From: Paludibaculum fermentans
Lineage (GTDB): Bacteria > Acidobacteriota > Terriglobia > Bryobacterales > Bryobacteraceae
Length of the DNA: 64,000 nucleotides
NCBI RefSeq assembly: GCF_015277775.1
Contig: NZ_CP063849.1
Coordinates: 1,240,001 to 1,304,000 of the forward strand
Direction of reading: 5' to 3'
Each line of letters begins with the position of its first letter. The stretch's first letter is position 1. Both the position numbers and the translations under genes were made by a program. Shown in pieces: positions 12,109-19,220 of this stretch. Under the pieces are notes generated by a model. The model had not been told where the DNA came from. It saw only the letters and a list, made by a program, of their open reading frames with translations, and did no database searches.

Positions 12109-13257
12109 ATGCACTCGAAAATACTCACGCTGATGGTTGCAGTGACGGTGCTCGCCGGCTGCAAGAAAGTGGAACAAGGAGGGGTAGGGGCCGTGACAAC
12201 GCAGGAATTTGGCAAGACGGAGAAGGGTGAAGTGGTGAACCTCTACACCCTGAGAAACAGGAACGGCGTCGAGATCGCCATCATCAACTACGGCGCGCGG
12301 GTGGTCACCTTGAAGACGCCCGATGCCCGGGGCCGGCTGGCGGACATCGCGCTCGGCTTCGACAGCCTGAAGGGCTATGAGGGCCCGAATCCCTACTTCG
12401 GCGCGATTGTGGGCCGCTACGGCAACCGCATCGCGAAGGGCAAGTTCACGCTGGACGGCAAGGAATACACGCTGGCCAAGAACAACGGCGAGAACAGCCT
12501 GCACGGCGGGCTGGTGGGCTTCGACCGTGTGATCTGGAGCGGGAAGACGGAAGAGTCGAACGGCGTCCAGAAGGCCATTTTCAGCTACACCAGCAAGGAT
12601 GGCGAGGAAGGCTATCCGGGTACGCTGAATGTCACGGTCACCTATTCGCTGGGCAACAATGACGACGTGCAGATCGATTACCATGCGACGACGGACAAGG
12701 CGACGGTGTTGAACGTCACGAATCACACCTACTTCAATCTGGCCGGGCAGGGCAATGGCGACATCCTGAATCAGGTGATGCAGCTCAACGCGGACCGGTT
12801 CACTCCGGTGGACGCGGGTCTGATTCCCACCGGCGAGCTGAAGGATGTCACCGGTACGCCGTTTGATTTCCGCAAGCCGACAGTGATCGGGTCGCGCATA
12901 GGCGACAAGGACGAGCAGTTGACGCTTGGCAAGGGCTACGACCACAACTACGTGCTGAACCGTTCAGGCAGCGGGTTGGTGATGGCGGCCAAGGCCGTGG
13001 ATCCGCCATCGGGCCGGGCGCTGGAAGTGTGGACGACCGAACCGGCCGTGCAGTTCTACACCGGCAACTTCCTGGATGGCACGGTGGTGGGCAAGAACGC
13101 GAACAACTACGCGCAGCGTACTGGCTTCTGCCTGGAGACGCAGCACTATCCGGATTCGCCGAACCATCCGGACTTCCCGACGACGGTGTTGAAGCCAGGG
13201 GAAGAGTACAAGACGACCACGGTTTGGAAGCTGCGGTTTGTGGACCCCGCGAAGTAA
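12109..13257 (+). CDS. galM: Aldose 1-epimerase (galactose mutarotase), lipoprotein
   Basis: Converts beta-D-galactose to the alpha anomer for the Leloir pathway. 382 residues. The leader 'TLMVAVTVLAGCKK' has a lipobox (LAGC, Cys about 18), so the enzyme is probably anchored in the envelope, beside the exported beta-galactosidase encoded just upstream. Family motifs: 'YFGAIVGRYGNRIAKGKF', 'NGENSLHGG' with the catalytic-type histidine, 'VTNHTYFNLAG', 'DHNYVL' and 'VWTTEPAVQFYTGNFLDG'. An AGGC-type site precedes ATG 12109. A hairpin terminator follows at 13283. Anomerising free sugar before uptake is an inference from the lipoprotein signal. Confidence 0.92.
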   Translation: MHSKILTLMVAVTVLAGCKKVEQGGVGAVTTQEFGKTEKGEVVNLYTLRNRNGVEIAIINYGARVVTLKTPDARGRLADIALGFDSLKGYEGPNPYFGAIVGRYGNRIAKGKFTLDGKEYTLAKNNGENSLHGGLVGFDRVIWSGKTEESNGVQKAIFSYTSKDGEEGYPGTLNVTVTYSLGNNDDVQIDYHATTDKATVLNVTNHTYFNLAGQGNGDILNQVMQLNADRFTPVDAGLIPTGELKDVTGTPFDFRKPTVIGSRIGDKDEQLTLGKGYDHNYVLNRSGSGLVMAAKAVDPPSGRALEVWTTEPAVQFYTGNFLDGTVVGKNANNYAQRTGFCLETQHYPDSPNHPDFPTTVLKPGEEYKTTTVWKLRFVDPAK

Positions 13258-13282
13258 ACAGAACCCTGCTGAAGAAAGTGGA

Positions 13283-13309
13283 AAGGGCTGCCCGTGTGGC
13301 GGCCCTTTT
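13283..13309 (+). terminator. Rho-independent terminator after galM
   Basis: Ten-base stem AAGGGCTGCC / GGCGGCCCTT (one G-T wobble) with a five-base loop, followed by a short T run, 25 bases after the epimerase stop. It closes the beta-galactosidase/epimerase operon. Confidence 0.75.
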
Positions 13310-13463
13310 CATGTGTAACAGACAATTGTACGCCCGAAGTGCCTGATAGCGGCCGAATTGGCGGTTTTGAGGCACGCGGCGGCCGGGAACGCAAAACAAG
13401 TCCTTTGTTTTGAAGTGGGGCAGATGGCCAGCGAACTGCACTTAGGAAGGCTGGAGTCTCTCC

Positions 13464-13865
13464 ATGCAAAAACACATATTCATGACGCAAAGCGACTATG
13501 AGCGGCTCAGCAGCATGCTCGCCGATCATGCGGCCGGCCGCCAGGACTTGAAGTTACTCGAAGAGGAACTGGACCGCGCCGATATCGTCGATGTGCGCGA
13601 GCTGCCGGCGGATGTCGTCACTATGCATTCCGTGGTGAGACTGCGCGACCTCGATTCCGGGGAACAGAAGACTTACCGGCTGGTCTATCCCAGTGAAGCG
13701 GGCCGGGGCGAGTCGTCCCTGTCCGTGCTGGCGCCCATTGGCACCGCGTTGTTGGGCTATCGGAGCGGAGACACGATCGAGTGGACCGTGCCACGGGGCG
13801 TGAAGCGCCTGCAGGTGCTGGAGGTCTTGTATCAGCCCGAGGCGGCGGGGGCTCCGCCGGTCTGA
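13464..13865 (+). CDS. rnk: Rnk/GreA-like transcription factor (nucleoside diphosphate kinase regulator)
   Basis: 133-residue protein with the Rnk layout: a short N-terminal helical hairpin ('MTQSDYERLSSMLADH... LLEEELDRADIV') and a GreA/GreB-type C-terminal FKBP-like domain ('TMHSVVRLRDLDSGEQKTYRLVYPSEA', 'LSVLAPIGTALLGYRSGDTIEWTVPRG'). Family members bind RNA polymerase near the secondary channel and alter elongation; some influence NDP kinase levels. The ATG at 13464 has a weak upstream AGGAAGG site. It stands alone after a terminator and just before the tRNA-derived island boundary. A longer imperfect GC hairpin lies right after its stop (about 13875-13910) but lacks a T tract. Confidence 0.85.
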   Translation: MQKHIFMTQSDYERLSSMLADHAAGRQDLKLLEEELDRADIVDVRELPADVVTMHSVVRLRDLDSGEQKTYRLVYPSEAGRGESSLSVLAPIGTALLGYRSGDTIEWTVPRGVKRLQVLEVLYQPEAAGAPPV

Positions 13866-13985
13866 GATGGAATCGAGCGGCGCGGCCAGTGAAAGGGGCT
13901 GCGCCGCTCTCCGGGCCTTGTGGGGCAATGAAAGCCGGGCAATGAAAAAGGCTACTGTGCAGTAGCCCGGAATTCGCCAAGTTGT

Positions 13986-14032
13986 GTGGTACGCCCGAGA
14001 GGATTCGAACCTCTGACCTTTTGCTCCGGAGG
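13986..14032 (-). repeat. Distal att half-site: duplicated 3' half of tRNA-Arg
   Basis: 47 bases identical to 15870-15916. The segment carries the anticodon-loop 3' part, the variable region, the T arm, the acceptor 3' strand and the encoded CCA of the tRNA, then diverges. The 5' half is missing, so this is not a functional tRNA. It marks the far end of the element inserted at the intact tRNA gene. Confidence 0.85.
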
Positions 14033-14082
14033 TAGGCCGCCTCCTCTAGTAGGCACTGTTGAATCCATAAGTAACAGAAAGC

Positions 14083-14105
14083 AAAAGGACAATAAGAGGA
14101 CAAAA
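14083..14105. repeat. Left copy of short island-end repeats
   Basis: AAAAGGACAAT (14083-14093) followed by GAGGACAAAA (14096-14105). The first string recurs exactly at 15656-15666 near the other end, and a GTGGACAAAA variant lies at 15688-15697. Both sites are followed by related GTCC...CGGAGG sequence. They resemble integrase arm-type sites or duplicated element ends; the function is inferred. Confidence 0.4.
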
Positions 14106-14121
14106 CGAAGGTCCTCGGAGG

Positions 14122-14379
14122 TCATTGGAGCACGATCTTTGATCCCATTTTGTCCAGGCCGATGAAACGGCTGTCGCCGCATTCCGGTGTAGAGGATAGA
14201 AGTTCAAACGTCTGAGTGGCCGGCCGTCGCCATACGATCCAACAGGGCGTGACGATTTCCTTGGCGAAGGTGGTCGTCGTCCGACGAAAGACGTGCCGGG
14301 AGAGATGGACTCCCACTTTCAATCCGACCGGCTTCAGAAACCGACGGGCGATGTTGTGCTCGTGATCCGCCCACTGCAC
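14122..14379 (-). pseudogene. Tyrosine recombinase C-terminal fossil
   Basis: Reading the minus strand, one frame gives 'HNIARRFLKPVGLKVGV' then 'SRHVFRRTTTTFAKE' (14279-14302 region). This matches the HxxR box of phage/XerCD-type integrases. A second frame gives 'RHALLDRMATAGHSDV', a stop, then 'TSILYTGMRR', matching the GH box and the tyrosine segment. The H-to-GH spacing of about 24 codons is right for the family. So the gene carries at least one frameshift (near 14250) and one premature stop (after GHSDV at about 14207). Further upstream, to about 14680, another minus-strand frame still reads like degraded protein ('TSFIYNDTKQQLEVMEVGVV'). Inactive. Confidence 0.6.
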
Positions 14380-14809
14380 TCATCCGATTCGGTGACCGCG
14401 CCGCCGAAGCTCTCTTCCAAACCGGCGAGGACACGCCGGTCCATCGGGTCGATCCTGGCAACCACCCCGACCTCCATGACTTCAAGCTGCTGCTTGGTGT
14501 CGTTGTAGATGAACGAAGTCTGCTACGCCAGGCTGGTAGTTCGAGGGAGCTGAACGAATCATCGATCTCGAACGCACACCGGATGGTTATGTTGCCAGGC
14601 GTTGCCTCTTCTCCCGTTCCGAAGTGCCCATCGGCCGGGTGTGATTCTGAGGGAATATTCCCCCGGCACATGGGACGCCTCACATCGCGAGACGACGCAA
14701 CGGCTGTGATTTGAGAAGAAACTGGTGCCGGAATGCCTGGATCCGACCTGATAGATGCGAATTGAAGAGAGTAGTATCGGAGCTGAAGGTCGGAAAGGAG
14801 CGGTGTTCC

Positions 14810-15499
14810 ATGTTCTCCTCTTTCAAGCGTACTCGCGCGTCGAGTCTATTGGTTGGTTGTGTGTTGCTCTTGCTCACTGCCTCGGTTAGCCTCGCCGCGA
14901 GATTGAATCCACTCTTGGTTAACGGCACGATGGTGGCCTATGGGTATGGTGGCGGCTTCAACGTCCTTGGATGTTCAGGTGCGGGCTATGTTGATTGTGT
15001 GGTGTCTGGGGTGGGTTATGATTTCCCATCTGATGGCCAGTATGAATATACTGGCACTGTCCGCGGTACCGCGCGGGTCTTAGTAACTCCCCGCATTCTC
15101 TATGCTTCCGCTCAGGTTTATGGGTATGTTTCCGCCTTGTGCCTGTTACCCGTTTGCCCATCTCCTCCACTAACGGGGGGTATTGCTTCGGCTGAGTTCT
15201 ACGGCGATTTCTACGTGATCTCTCCCGGTGAGGGAATACTGACCTTCAAAATGTCGACCGATGGGCGACCGCCGGTCCGGATTGTGCTTCCCGTGTCCGA
15301 GGGCCTGCAAATGGTTATGCCGTTGGATGTCTACACCCAGATGCAGTTCTATATCGACTCGGGAACTTTCAAGTACGATTCCCTTGAACACTCAGTTCTG
15401 ATCTCCGATATCCGGATCGTGCCAGAGCCGATGACGGCTTCGTTGGTATTCGCAGGACTCGCACTTGCGGTGGCCAAAGGGCGGAACTTCGTGAGGTGA
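14810..15499 (+). CDS. PEP-CTERM-like sorted secreted protein, unknown function
   Basis: 229-residue protein starting at ATG 14810, nine bases after AGGAG; the frame is open upstream but lacks a better start. A signal peptide spans about 1-30 ('SLLVGCVLLLLTASVSLAA'). The middle is a beta-rich, Gly/Tyr-rich domain with Cys pairs ('GCSGAGYVDCVVSG', 'CLLPVCP'). The C-terminus has the tripartite sorting tail: VPEP motif, hydrophobic stretch 'TASLVFAGLALAVA', then basic 'KGRNFVR'. Such tails are recognised by exosortase, which releases or anchors proteins at the cell surface, often with exopolysaccharide. It is the only intact gene in the tRNA-Arg island, so it is probably cargo. Confidence 0.65.
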   Translation: MFSSFKRTRASSLLVGCVLLLLTASVSLAARLNPLLVNGTMVAYGYGGGFNVLGCSGAGYVDCVVSGVGYDFPSDGQYEYTGTVRGTARVLVTPRILYASAQVYGYVSALCLLPVCPSPPLTGGIASAEFYGDFYVISPGEGILTFKMSTDGRPPVRIVLPVSEGLQMVMPLDVYTQMQFYIDSGTFKYDSLEHSVLISDIRIVPEPMTASLVFAGLALAVAKGRNFVR

Positions 15500-15655
15500 G
15501 GTGGTATCCGGAGTTCCACACCCACAGAGTGATATCGACACCGACGTCCACCCCAAGCCTGCCGTAGGGGCTACGACTGTCGAGCCAGCAGTTGGTAGGA
15601 CTTCCCGCTCTCTGGCCAGCCCGTTTGGGAGCTCCCGCCTCCTTGCACGGCACAT

Positions 15656-15697
15656 AAAAGGACAATCGAAATCGGCGAGGACGTTAGGTGGACAAAA
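15656..15697. repeat. Right copy of short island-end repeats
   Basis: AAAAGGACAAT (15656-15666) is identical to 14083-14093, and GTGGACAAAA (15688-15697) is close to GAGGACAAAA at 14096-14105. The two copies lie inside the two ends of the tRNA-Arg element, so they may be recombinase arm sites or remnants of a duplicated end. Confidence 0.4.
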
Positions 15698-15870
15698 GAA
15701 TGTCCCACGGAGGCGTTGAGCTGTGCGGGCGGGCGCTAGTGGGCGAGCCCTAAAGCATTGACGGGCCAGGGAATGGACACTAGAAGGACAGGATCGAGGG
15801 TGGGCTGGGGGGCAACAGCGTACTGGGCTGCCCATACGGTGCCAGTATGTTATTGATTTGAGGGGGAAAG

Positions 15871-15947
15871 TGGTACGCCCGAGAGGATTCGAACCTCTGA
15901 CCTTTTGCTCCGGAGGCAAACGCTCTATCCAGCTGAGCTACGGGCGC
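15871..15947 (-). tRNA. tRNA-Arg (anticodon CCG)
   Basis: Read on the minus strand, this is a complete cloverleaf of 77 bases with encoded CCA. The acceptor stem is GCGCCCG/CGGGCGT and the discriminator is A. The D arm contains AGCTCAGCTGGATAGAGC. The anticodon stem TTTGC/GCAAA surrounds the loop CTCCGGA, giving anticodon CCG (reads CGG, Arg). The T arm is AGAGGTTCGAATCCTCT. Its 3' half is duplicated at 13986-14032, so it served as an integration site. The encoded CCA (15871-15873) is inside the duplicated segment, so it is retained in both copies. Confidence 0.96.
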
Positions 15948-15968
15948 ACAGTTCACTACGATTATAGC

Positions 15969-16787
15969 TTAATTGGGCGGCGCTAGACGGCGAATCTTAA
16001 TGTTCCGGAACCACGCCACGTCATTGTGGTGCTGCAACGCGACCGGAGTGATTTGTTTCGGCATCTTCTCGAGCATCTCGCGCACCGGATGGCCGGCGGC
16101 CCAGCGCTCTTCGATGTGCTTGCGTACTTCGGCCGTGTCCAGATCGGTATCGACGACCTTGACGCCGTTCAGCCAGTGCTCCACGTGCTTGCCGCGGACG
16201 ACGATCTTGGCCTGGTTGAATTCGCCCACGGGCTTGGTGGCGTCCTTGGTGGCGGCGGCCATGCGGTAAAGCGATGCCGCGCGGCTCAGGGGGCTGTGCA
16301 AGGCGTCAGGATGGCGTTGGTTGTCGATCACCTGGTATTCGAAGGCCACCGGGTAGATCTGGGCGCCCGAGCCCGCCTTTACCTTGTCCAGGCGCGCCGA
16401 ATGGTGTTCGAGCTCGTAGGCCACCTGCTGCTCGAAGGGCATCTTGGGATTCGGCAGTTGAGCCGCATCGATCAGGACGGCGTCCTGAATCTTGTACTTC
16501 ACCCCGCTGTTTGAGCCCGGGGCGACCTTCCATTCGAAGGTCATCACGAAGTCACCGAAGGTGGCGGTGCTCAGCAGGTCTGCCCGCACTTTCGGGTTGG
16601 CCAGCGACTTGAGGCAGCCGTCCTCAATGCCCCACGCGTCCGCGCCGGCCTTGGTCCAGCCCTTCATCGACTTGCCGTCGAAGAGGAGCATCCAGCCCAC
16701 CTGCTTCTCTTCTTTGGTAAGGGTGTTGGGCGGCTGCTGCCCAAAGAGGCTGGCGGCCAGGGTGAGGGCGACGACGGGGAGGCGCAT
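15969..16787 (-). CDS. DUF1080 (3-keto-disaccharide hydrolase-like) secreted protein
   Basis: 272-residue exported protein from ATG 16787, with a signal peptide 'MRLPVVALTLAASLFGQQ'. One DUF1080 concanavalin-like domain fills the rest: 'GWMLLFDGKSMKGWTKAG', 'WGIEDGCLKSL', 'FGDFVMTFEWKVAPGSNSGV', 'GEFNQAKIVVRGKHVEHWLNGVKVVD' and the closing 'WFRNIKIRRL'. Family members bind or hydrolyse modified (3-keto) glycosides in the periplasm. The start lies six bases after the stop of the thioredoxin-fold gene upstream, so they are probably co-transcribed. The true substrate is unknown. Confidence 0.85.
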   Translation of the reverse strand: MRLPVVALTLAASLFGQQPPNTLTKEEKQVGWMLLFDGKSMKGWTKAGADAWGIEDGCLKSLANPKVRADLLSTATFGDFVMTFEWKVAPGSNSGVKYKIQDAVLIDAAQLPNPKMPFEQQVAYELEHHSARLDKVKAGSGAQIYPVAFEYQVIDNQRHPDALHSPLSRAASLYRMAAATKDATKPVGEFNQAKIVVRGKHVEHWLNGVKVVDTDLDTAEVRKHIEERWAAGHPVREMLEKMPKQITPVALQHHNDVAWFRNIKIRRLAPPN

Positions 16788-16792
16788 GGGGA

Positions 16793-17350
16793 CTAACTCT
16801 TCTTCTTGGGTGCGGGTTTGGCGGCCGGAGCCGGGCCGAGCAGACGGGTGATGTCGGCGCGCAGGTTGGCTTCGACGGCGGCGTCGGCCATCCATGGCTC
16901 CTCGGCGCCGTGGTGAACCTGGATCATGCCCTTGCGGTCAATGATGGCGATGTGCGGCATCGACATACGCATGACATCCGGGATTTGCAGGTAGGCGCGC
17001 GACTTCATGTAGTCGTAGACGCCGAGGGGGAAGTTCGCGCCGCTCTTGGCGACGAAGCCGGTGATGTTCTGGCCGGCGTTTTCATCGATGGCCAGGCCGA
17101 TCACCTGCAGGCCCTTGGGACCGAACTCCTTTTGGAGGCCGGCCAGTTTGCGGGCGGTGTCCTGGCAATGCGGGCAGGTGGTGAGCAGGAACTCCAGTAC
17201 CACGACTTTGCCCTTGAGGGCAGAGAGGGTAATGGTGTCGCCGGTATGGGCGATGAACTTGATTTCGCCGGCCGGGCGCGGCAGCGTTTCCGCCACGGCC
17301 GCCGATGACAGACACAACGCCGCAAGCAGCGTGGCGGAGAGCAAACGCAT
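16793..17350 (-). CDS. TlpA-like exported thioredoxin-fold protein
   Basis: 185-residue periplasmic protein with a signal peptide (about 1-20, ALCLSSAAVAE) and one AhpC/TSA-type thioredoxin domain. The redox motif is C59-P-H-C62, preceded by 'GKVVVLEFLLTTCPHCQ' and followed by 'IDRKGMIQVHHGAEEPW'. The C-terminus is a Pro/Lys-rich tail (PAPAAKPAPKKKS). Probable thiol-disulfide oxidoreductase or reductase partner in the envelope. Its upstream neighbour is a paralogue with the same core motif, so the pair arose by tandem duplication. The DUF1080 gene follows directly. Confidence 0.82.
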   Translation of the reverse strand: MRLLSATLLAALCLSSAAVAETLPRPAGEIKFIAHTGDTITLSALKGKVVVLEFLLTTCPHCQDTARKLAGLQKEFGPKGLQVIGLAIDENAGQNITGFVAKSGANFPLGVYDYMKSRAYLQIPDVMRMSMPHIAIIDRKGMIQVHHGAEEPWMADAAVEANLRADITRLLGPAPAAKPAPKKKS

Positions 17351-17355
17351 TTGGA

Positions 17356-17943
17356 TCAGCCCTTCTTTGCCTGACTACGCAGTGCGGCGCCGGTGCCTTC
17401 CTTGACTAAACCTTCCACCACTTTGCGCACGTTGTTTTCTTCATCCTCGAAGAACTTCGTATCGGTGCCGGGGTGGTAGGCGCGAATCATCCCCTTGCGG
17501 TCAATGAAGACCAATTGTGGGAAATAGACCGGACCCTTGTTGGGGTCGGCGCCGAGCCATTGATAGGCCATCTCGCGCTTGGTGTAGCCCACGGGGAACT
17601 TCAGGCCGAGTTTGTAGATGTACTCGGGGATCACCATGCGGGCCTGGGTGAGATCGTCAGGATTCACCGCGGCTCCGAGCGCCGTGAAGGCCTTTTCTCC
17701 GCCCATGTCGTTGAGAACCTTCTGCATCACGGCCGAGCAGCGCTGGCAGTGGGGGCAGGTGGTGAGCAGGAATTCCAGGACAACGACTTTGCCCTTGAGC
17801 TTGCTCAGCAGGACCAATTCGCCGCTATTGAGGGTGATGACGAGCTCGGGCGCGGGTTTCGGGACCTGCAAATCGGCGAACAGGTTGAGACCGCCGAGCG
17901 ATGCCGCCGCGCCAAGGCCTACGAAGTTTCTACGGTTGATCAT
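17356..17943 (-). CDS. TlpA-like thioredoxin-fold protein with Tat-like signal
   Basis: 195 residues. A twin-arginine leader (MINRRNFVGLGAAASLGG) suggests folded export. The thioredoxin-like domain has C63-P-H-C66 in 'GKVVVLEFLLTTCPHCQRC', and an additional Cys at 69. Later motifs are 'YFPQLVFIDRKGMIRAYHPGTD' and 'FFEDEENNVRKVVEGLVKEG'. Probable envelope thiol-redox protein. It ends five bases before the start of its shorter paralogue, so both are likely translated from one message. A cofactor-loading role, acquired by folding before export, would explain the Tat signal, but nothing here proves it. Confidence 0.82.
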   Translation of the reverse strand: MINRRNFVGLGAAASLGGLNLFADLQVPKPAPELVITLNSGELVLLSKLKGKVVVLEFLLTTCPHCQRCSAVMQKVLNDMGGEKAFTALGAAVNPDDLTQARMVIPEYIYKLGLKFPVGYTKREMAYQWLGADPNKGPVYFPQLVFIDRKGMIRAYHPGTDTKFFEDEENNVRKVVEGLVKEGTGAALRSQAKKG

Positions 17944-17975
17944 AATCCAGCTTGCCTTTCAATATAACGCACCGG

Positions 17976-19220
17976 CTAAAGACCCGGACGGGCCGCGGCC
18001 GCGTCGGGTTTCAGCCCTTCCAGGCCAGTGACCTTGGCGCCTTCCGCCACCAGGCGAAAACCCCCATCGTCTCCTGTGCCCGCCAGTACGGTTTCGGTCT
18101 CTTCCTTGAGCTCGAGCTTCTTCCATTTGCCGGCCAGCACCTTGCGGTACATGCGCAGGAACTCCCGGGCAGATTCAGGGGAATCCCATTCAACGGACCA
18201 CCGGAGGACGGTGTGCTTGTCGCGTTTGTGCTCCAGCAGGTCCAGGCTGGAGCCGCGCCACTTCTCGGCCTGTTTCGTCGCATCCTGCAGGTTGGTGTAC
18301 TGCTGCAGCAGGATGCGGAAGTCGAGTTCGCCGATGCTGCCTTCGGTGAGGCTCTCATATTCCCTGCGGGCGGCGACCGCGGGCAGGGCCGGATGGGTGG
18401 GCTCGATATTTTGGATGTACTTGGCCGGATGGAGAATCTGCTGGGTGGAGACCGGCGGCTTGCGCAGGATCTCGGCGAACGACTCCTTGCCCGAACGCAC
18501 GTAGATCGCCTGCTGGAACATCATCCCGCCGGAGTAGGGAAAGAGCAGCGTTTCCCTCAGATACAGCGGCGCGCTGCTGAAGATGGGGTAGGTTTCGGCG
18601 GCCATCTGGCCCATCGCGGGCAGCATCATTTCCAGCGTGCTGGGGCTGGTTTTGAGGCTCTGGCCCATCTTGCGCAATTGGGATTCCACCATGATCCACA
18701 TCGCCTGGCCTTCCACCACGGCCATGCGGGCGGATTGAGCCTCGTCCGACTTGGGCCCTTTTTCCAGGAAGCGCTTCATGTCGAAGTGCTGGTCGGCGAC
18801 GGCGTGGGATAGTTCATGAACGAGGACGGCTTCGGCCATGGCGTCGTCGGTGGCGCCGTCGACGAAGAGCATCTTCTTGCGGCGGTGGTCGTACACCGCG
18901 GCGGCCTGTTCGCCCAAAAGGTCGACTGTGGCGGACTTGAGGTCGAAGTTCTGCGGCACCAGGCCGAGTTTCTTGAGCAGCAGTTCCTCGGCGCGGATCT
19001 CAGCCGGTTTTACGCTGGCCTGGATCTCGTCGTGCACCCACTTTTTCCAGCCAGCCCGCGAGATGGCTTCGTAGGGGACGGGATGCTTGACCTCCAGGCC
19101 GGTGATGTCGGCGATCTCGGCGGTAACCCGCTGAATCTGCGCGGCATCCGGAACCTGGGCGCCGGACCGGCCCAGAAACGGCAGGGCGAGCACGGCGGTA
19201 AGGATCAGAGATCGAGCCAA
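17976..19220 (-). CDS. Exported HExxH metalloprotease-like protein
   Basis: 414-residue secreted protein of unrecognised family. It starts at TTG 19220, about a dozen bases after AGGAGG, with a signal peptide (about 1-21, 'LTAVLALPFLGRSGAQ'). A zinc-peptidase motif H135-E-L-S-H139 is followed by E170 ('AVVEGQAMWIM'), a plausible third ligand in gluzincin style. The domain before the motif contains 'EQAAAVYDHRRKKMLFVDG', typical of housekeeping-type 'DUF-metallopeptidase' proteins. The C-terminal ~130 residues look like a substrate-binding or surface domain ('HTVLRWSVEWDSPESAREFL'). It overlaps the end of the MFS gene by 16 bases. The role may be envelope protein processing. Confidence 0.7.
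   Translation of the reverse strand: MARSLILTAVLALPFLGRSGAQVPDAAQIQRVTAEIADITGLEVKHPVPYEAISRAGWKKWVHDEIQASVKPAEIRAEELLLKKLGLVPQNFDLKSATVDLLGEQAAAVYDHRRKKMLFVDGATDDAMAEAVLVHELSHAVADQHFDMKRFLEKGPKSDEAQSARMAVVEGQAMWIMVESQLRKMGQSLKTSPSTLEMMLPAMGQMAAETYPIFSSAPLYLRETLLFPYSGGMMFQQAIYVRSGKESFAEILRKPPVSTQQILHPAKYIQNIEPTHPALPAVAARREYESLTEGSIGELDFRILLQQYTNLQDATKQAEKWRGSSLDLLEHKRDKHTVLRWSVEWDSPESAREFLRMYRKVLAGKWKKLELKEETETVLAGTGDDGGFRLVAEGAKVTGLEGLKPDAAAARPGL

Larger units (their letters stand above)
13986..15947. mobile_element. Remnant of an integrative element at tRNA-Arg(CCG)
   Basis: A 47-base perfect direct repeat bounds this segment: 13986-14032 and 15870-15916. The right copy is the 3' half of the intact tRNA-Arg gene; the left copy is only that half. 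This is the classic result of tyrosine-recombinase integration into a tRNA 3' end. Between the copies are an integrase fossil on the minus strand near 14122-14379, a PEP-CTERM-like gene at 14810-15499, and short repeats at both ends. Base composition looks more AT-rich than in the flanks. The stretches 14033-14121, 14380-14809 and 15500-15869 hold no intact gene that I can see. No functional integrase remains, so the element is probably immobile. Confidence 0.75.

Noticed and set aside
13986..14032. Second tRNA-Arg gene
   Set aside because: Only the 3' half is present; the sequence diverges in the anticodon stem and has no D arm or 5' acceptor strand.
14204..14683. Intact 159-residue gene on the minus strand in the island
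   Set aside because: Only its last part reads as integrase, and another frame carries the preceding integrase box, so this is a decayed gene.
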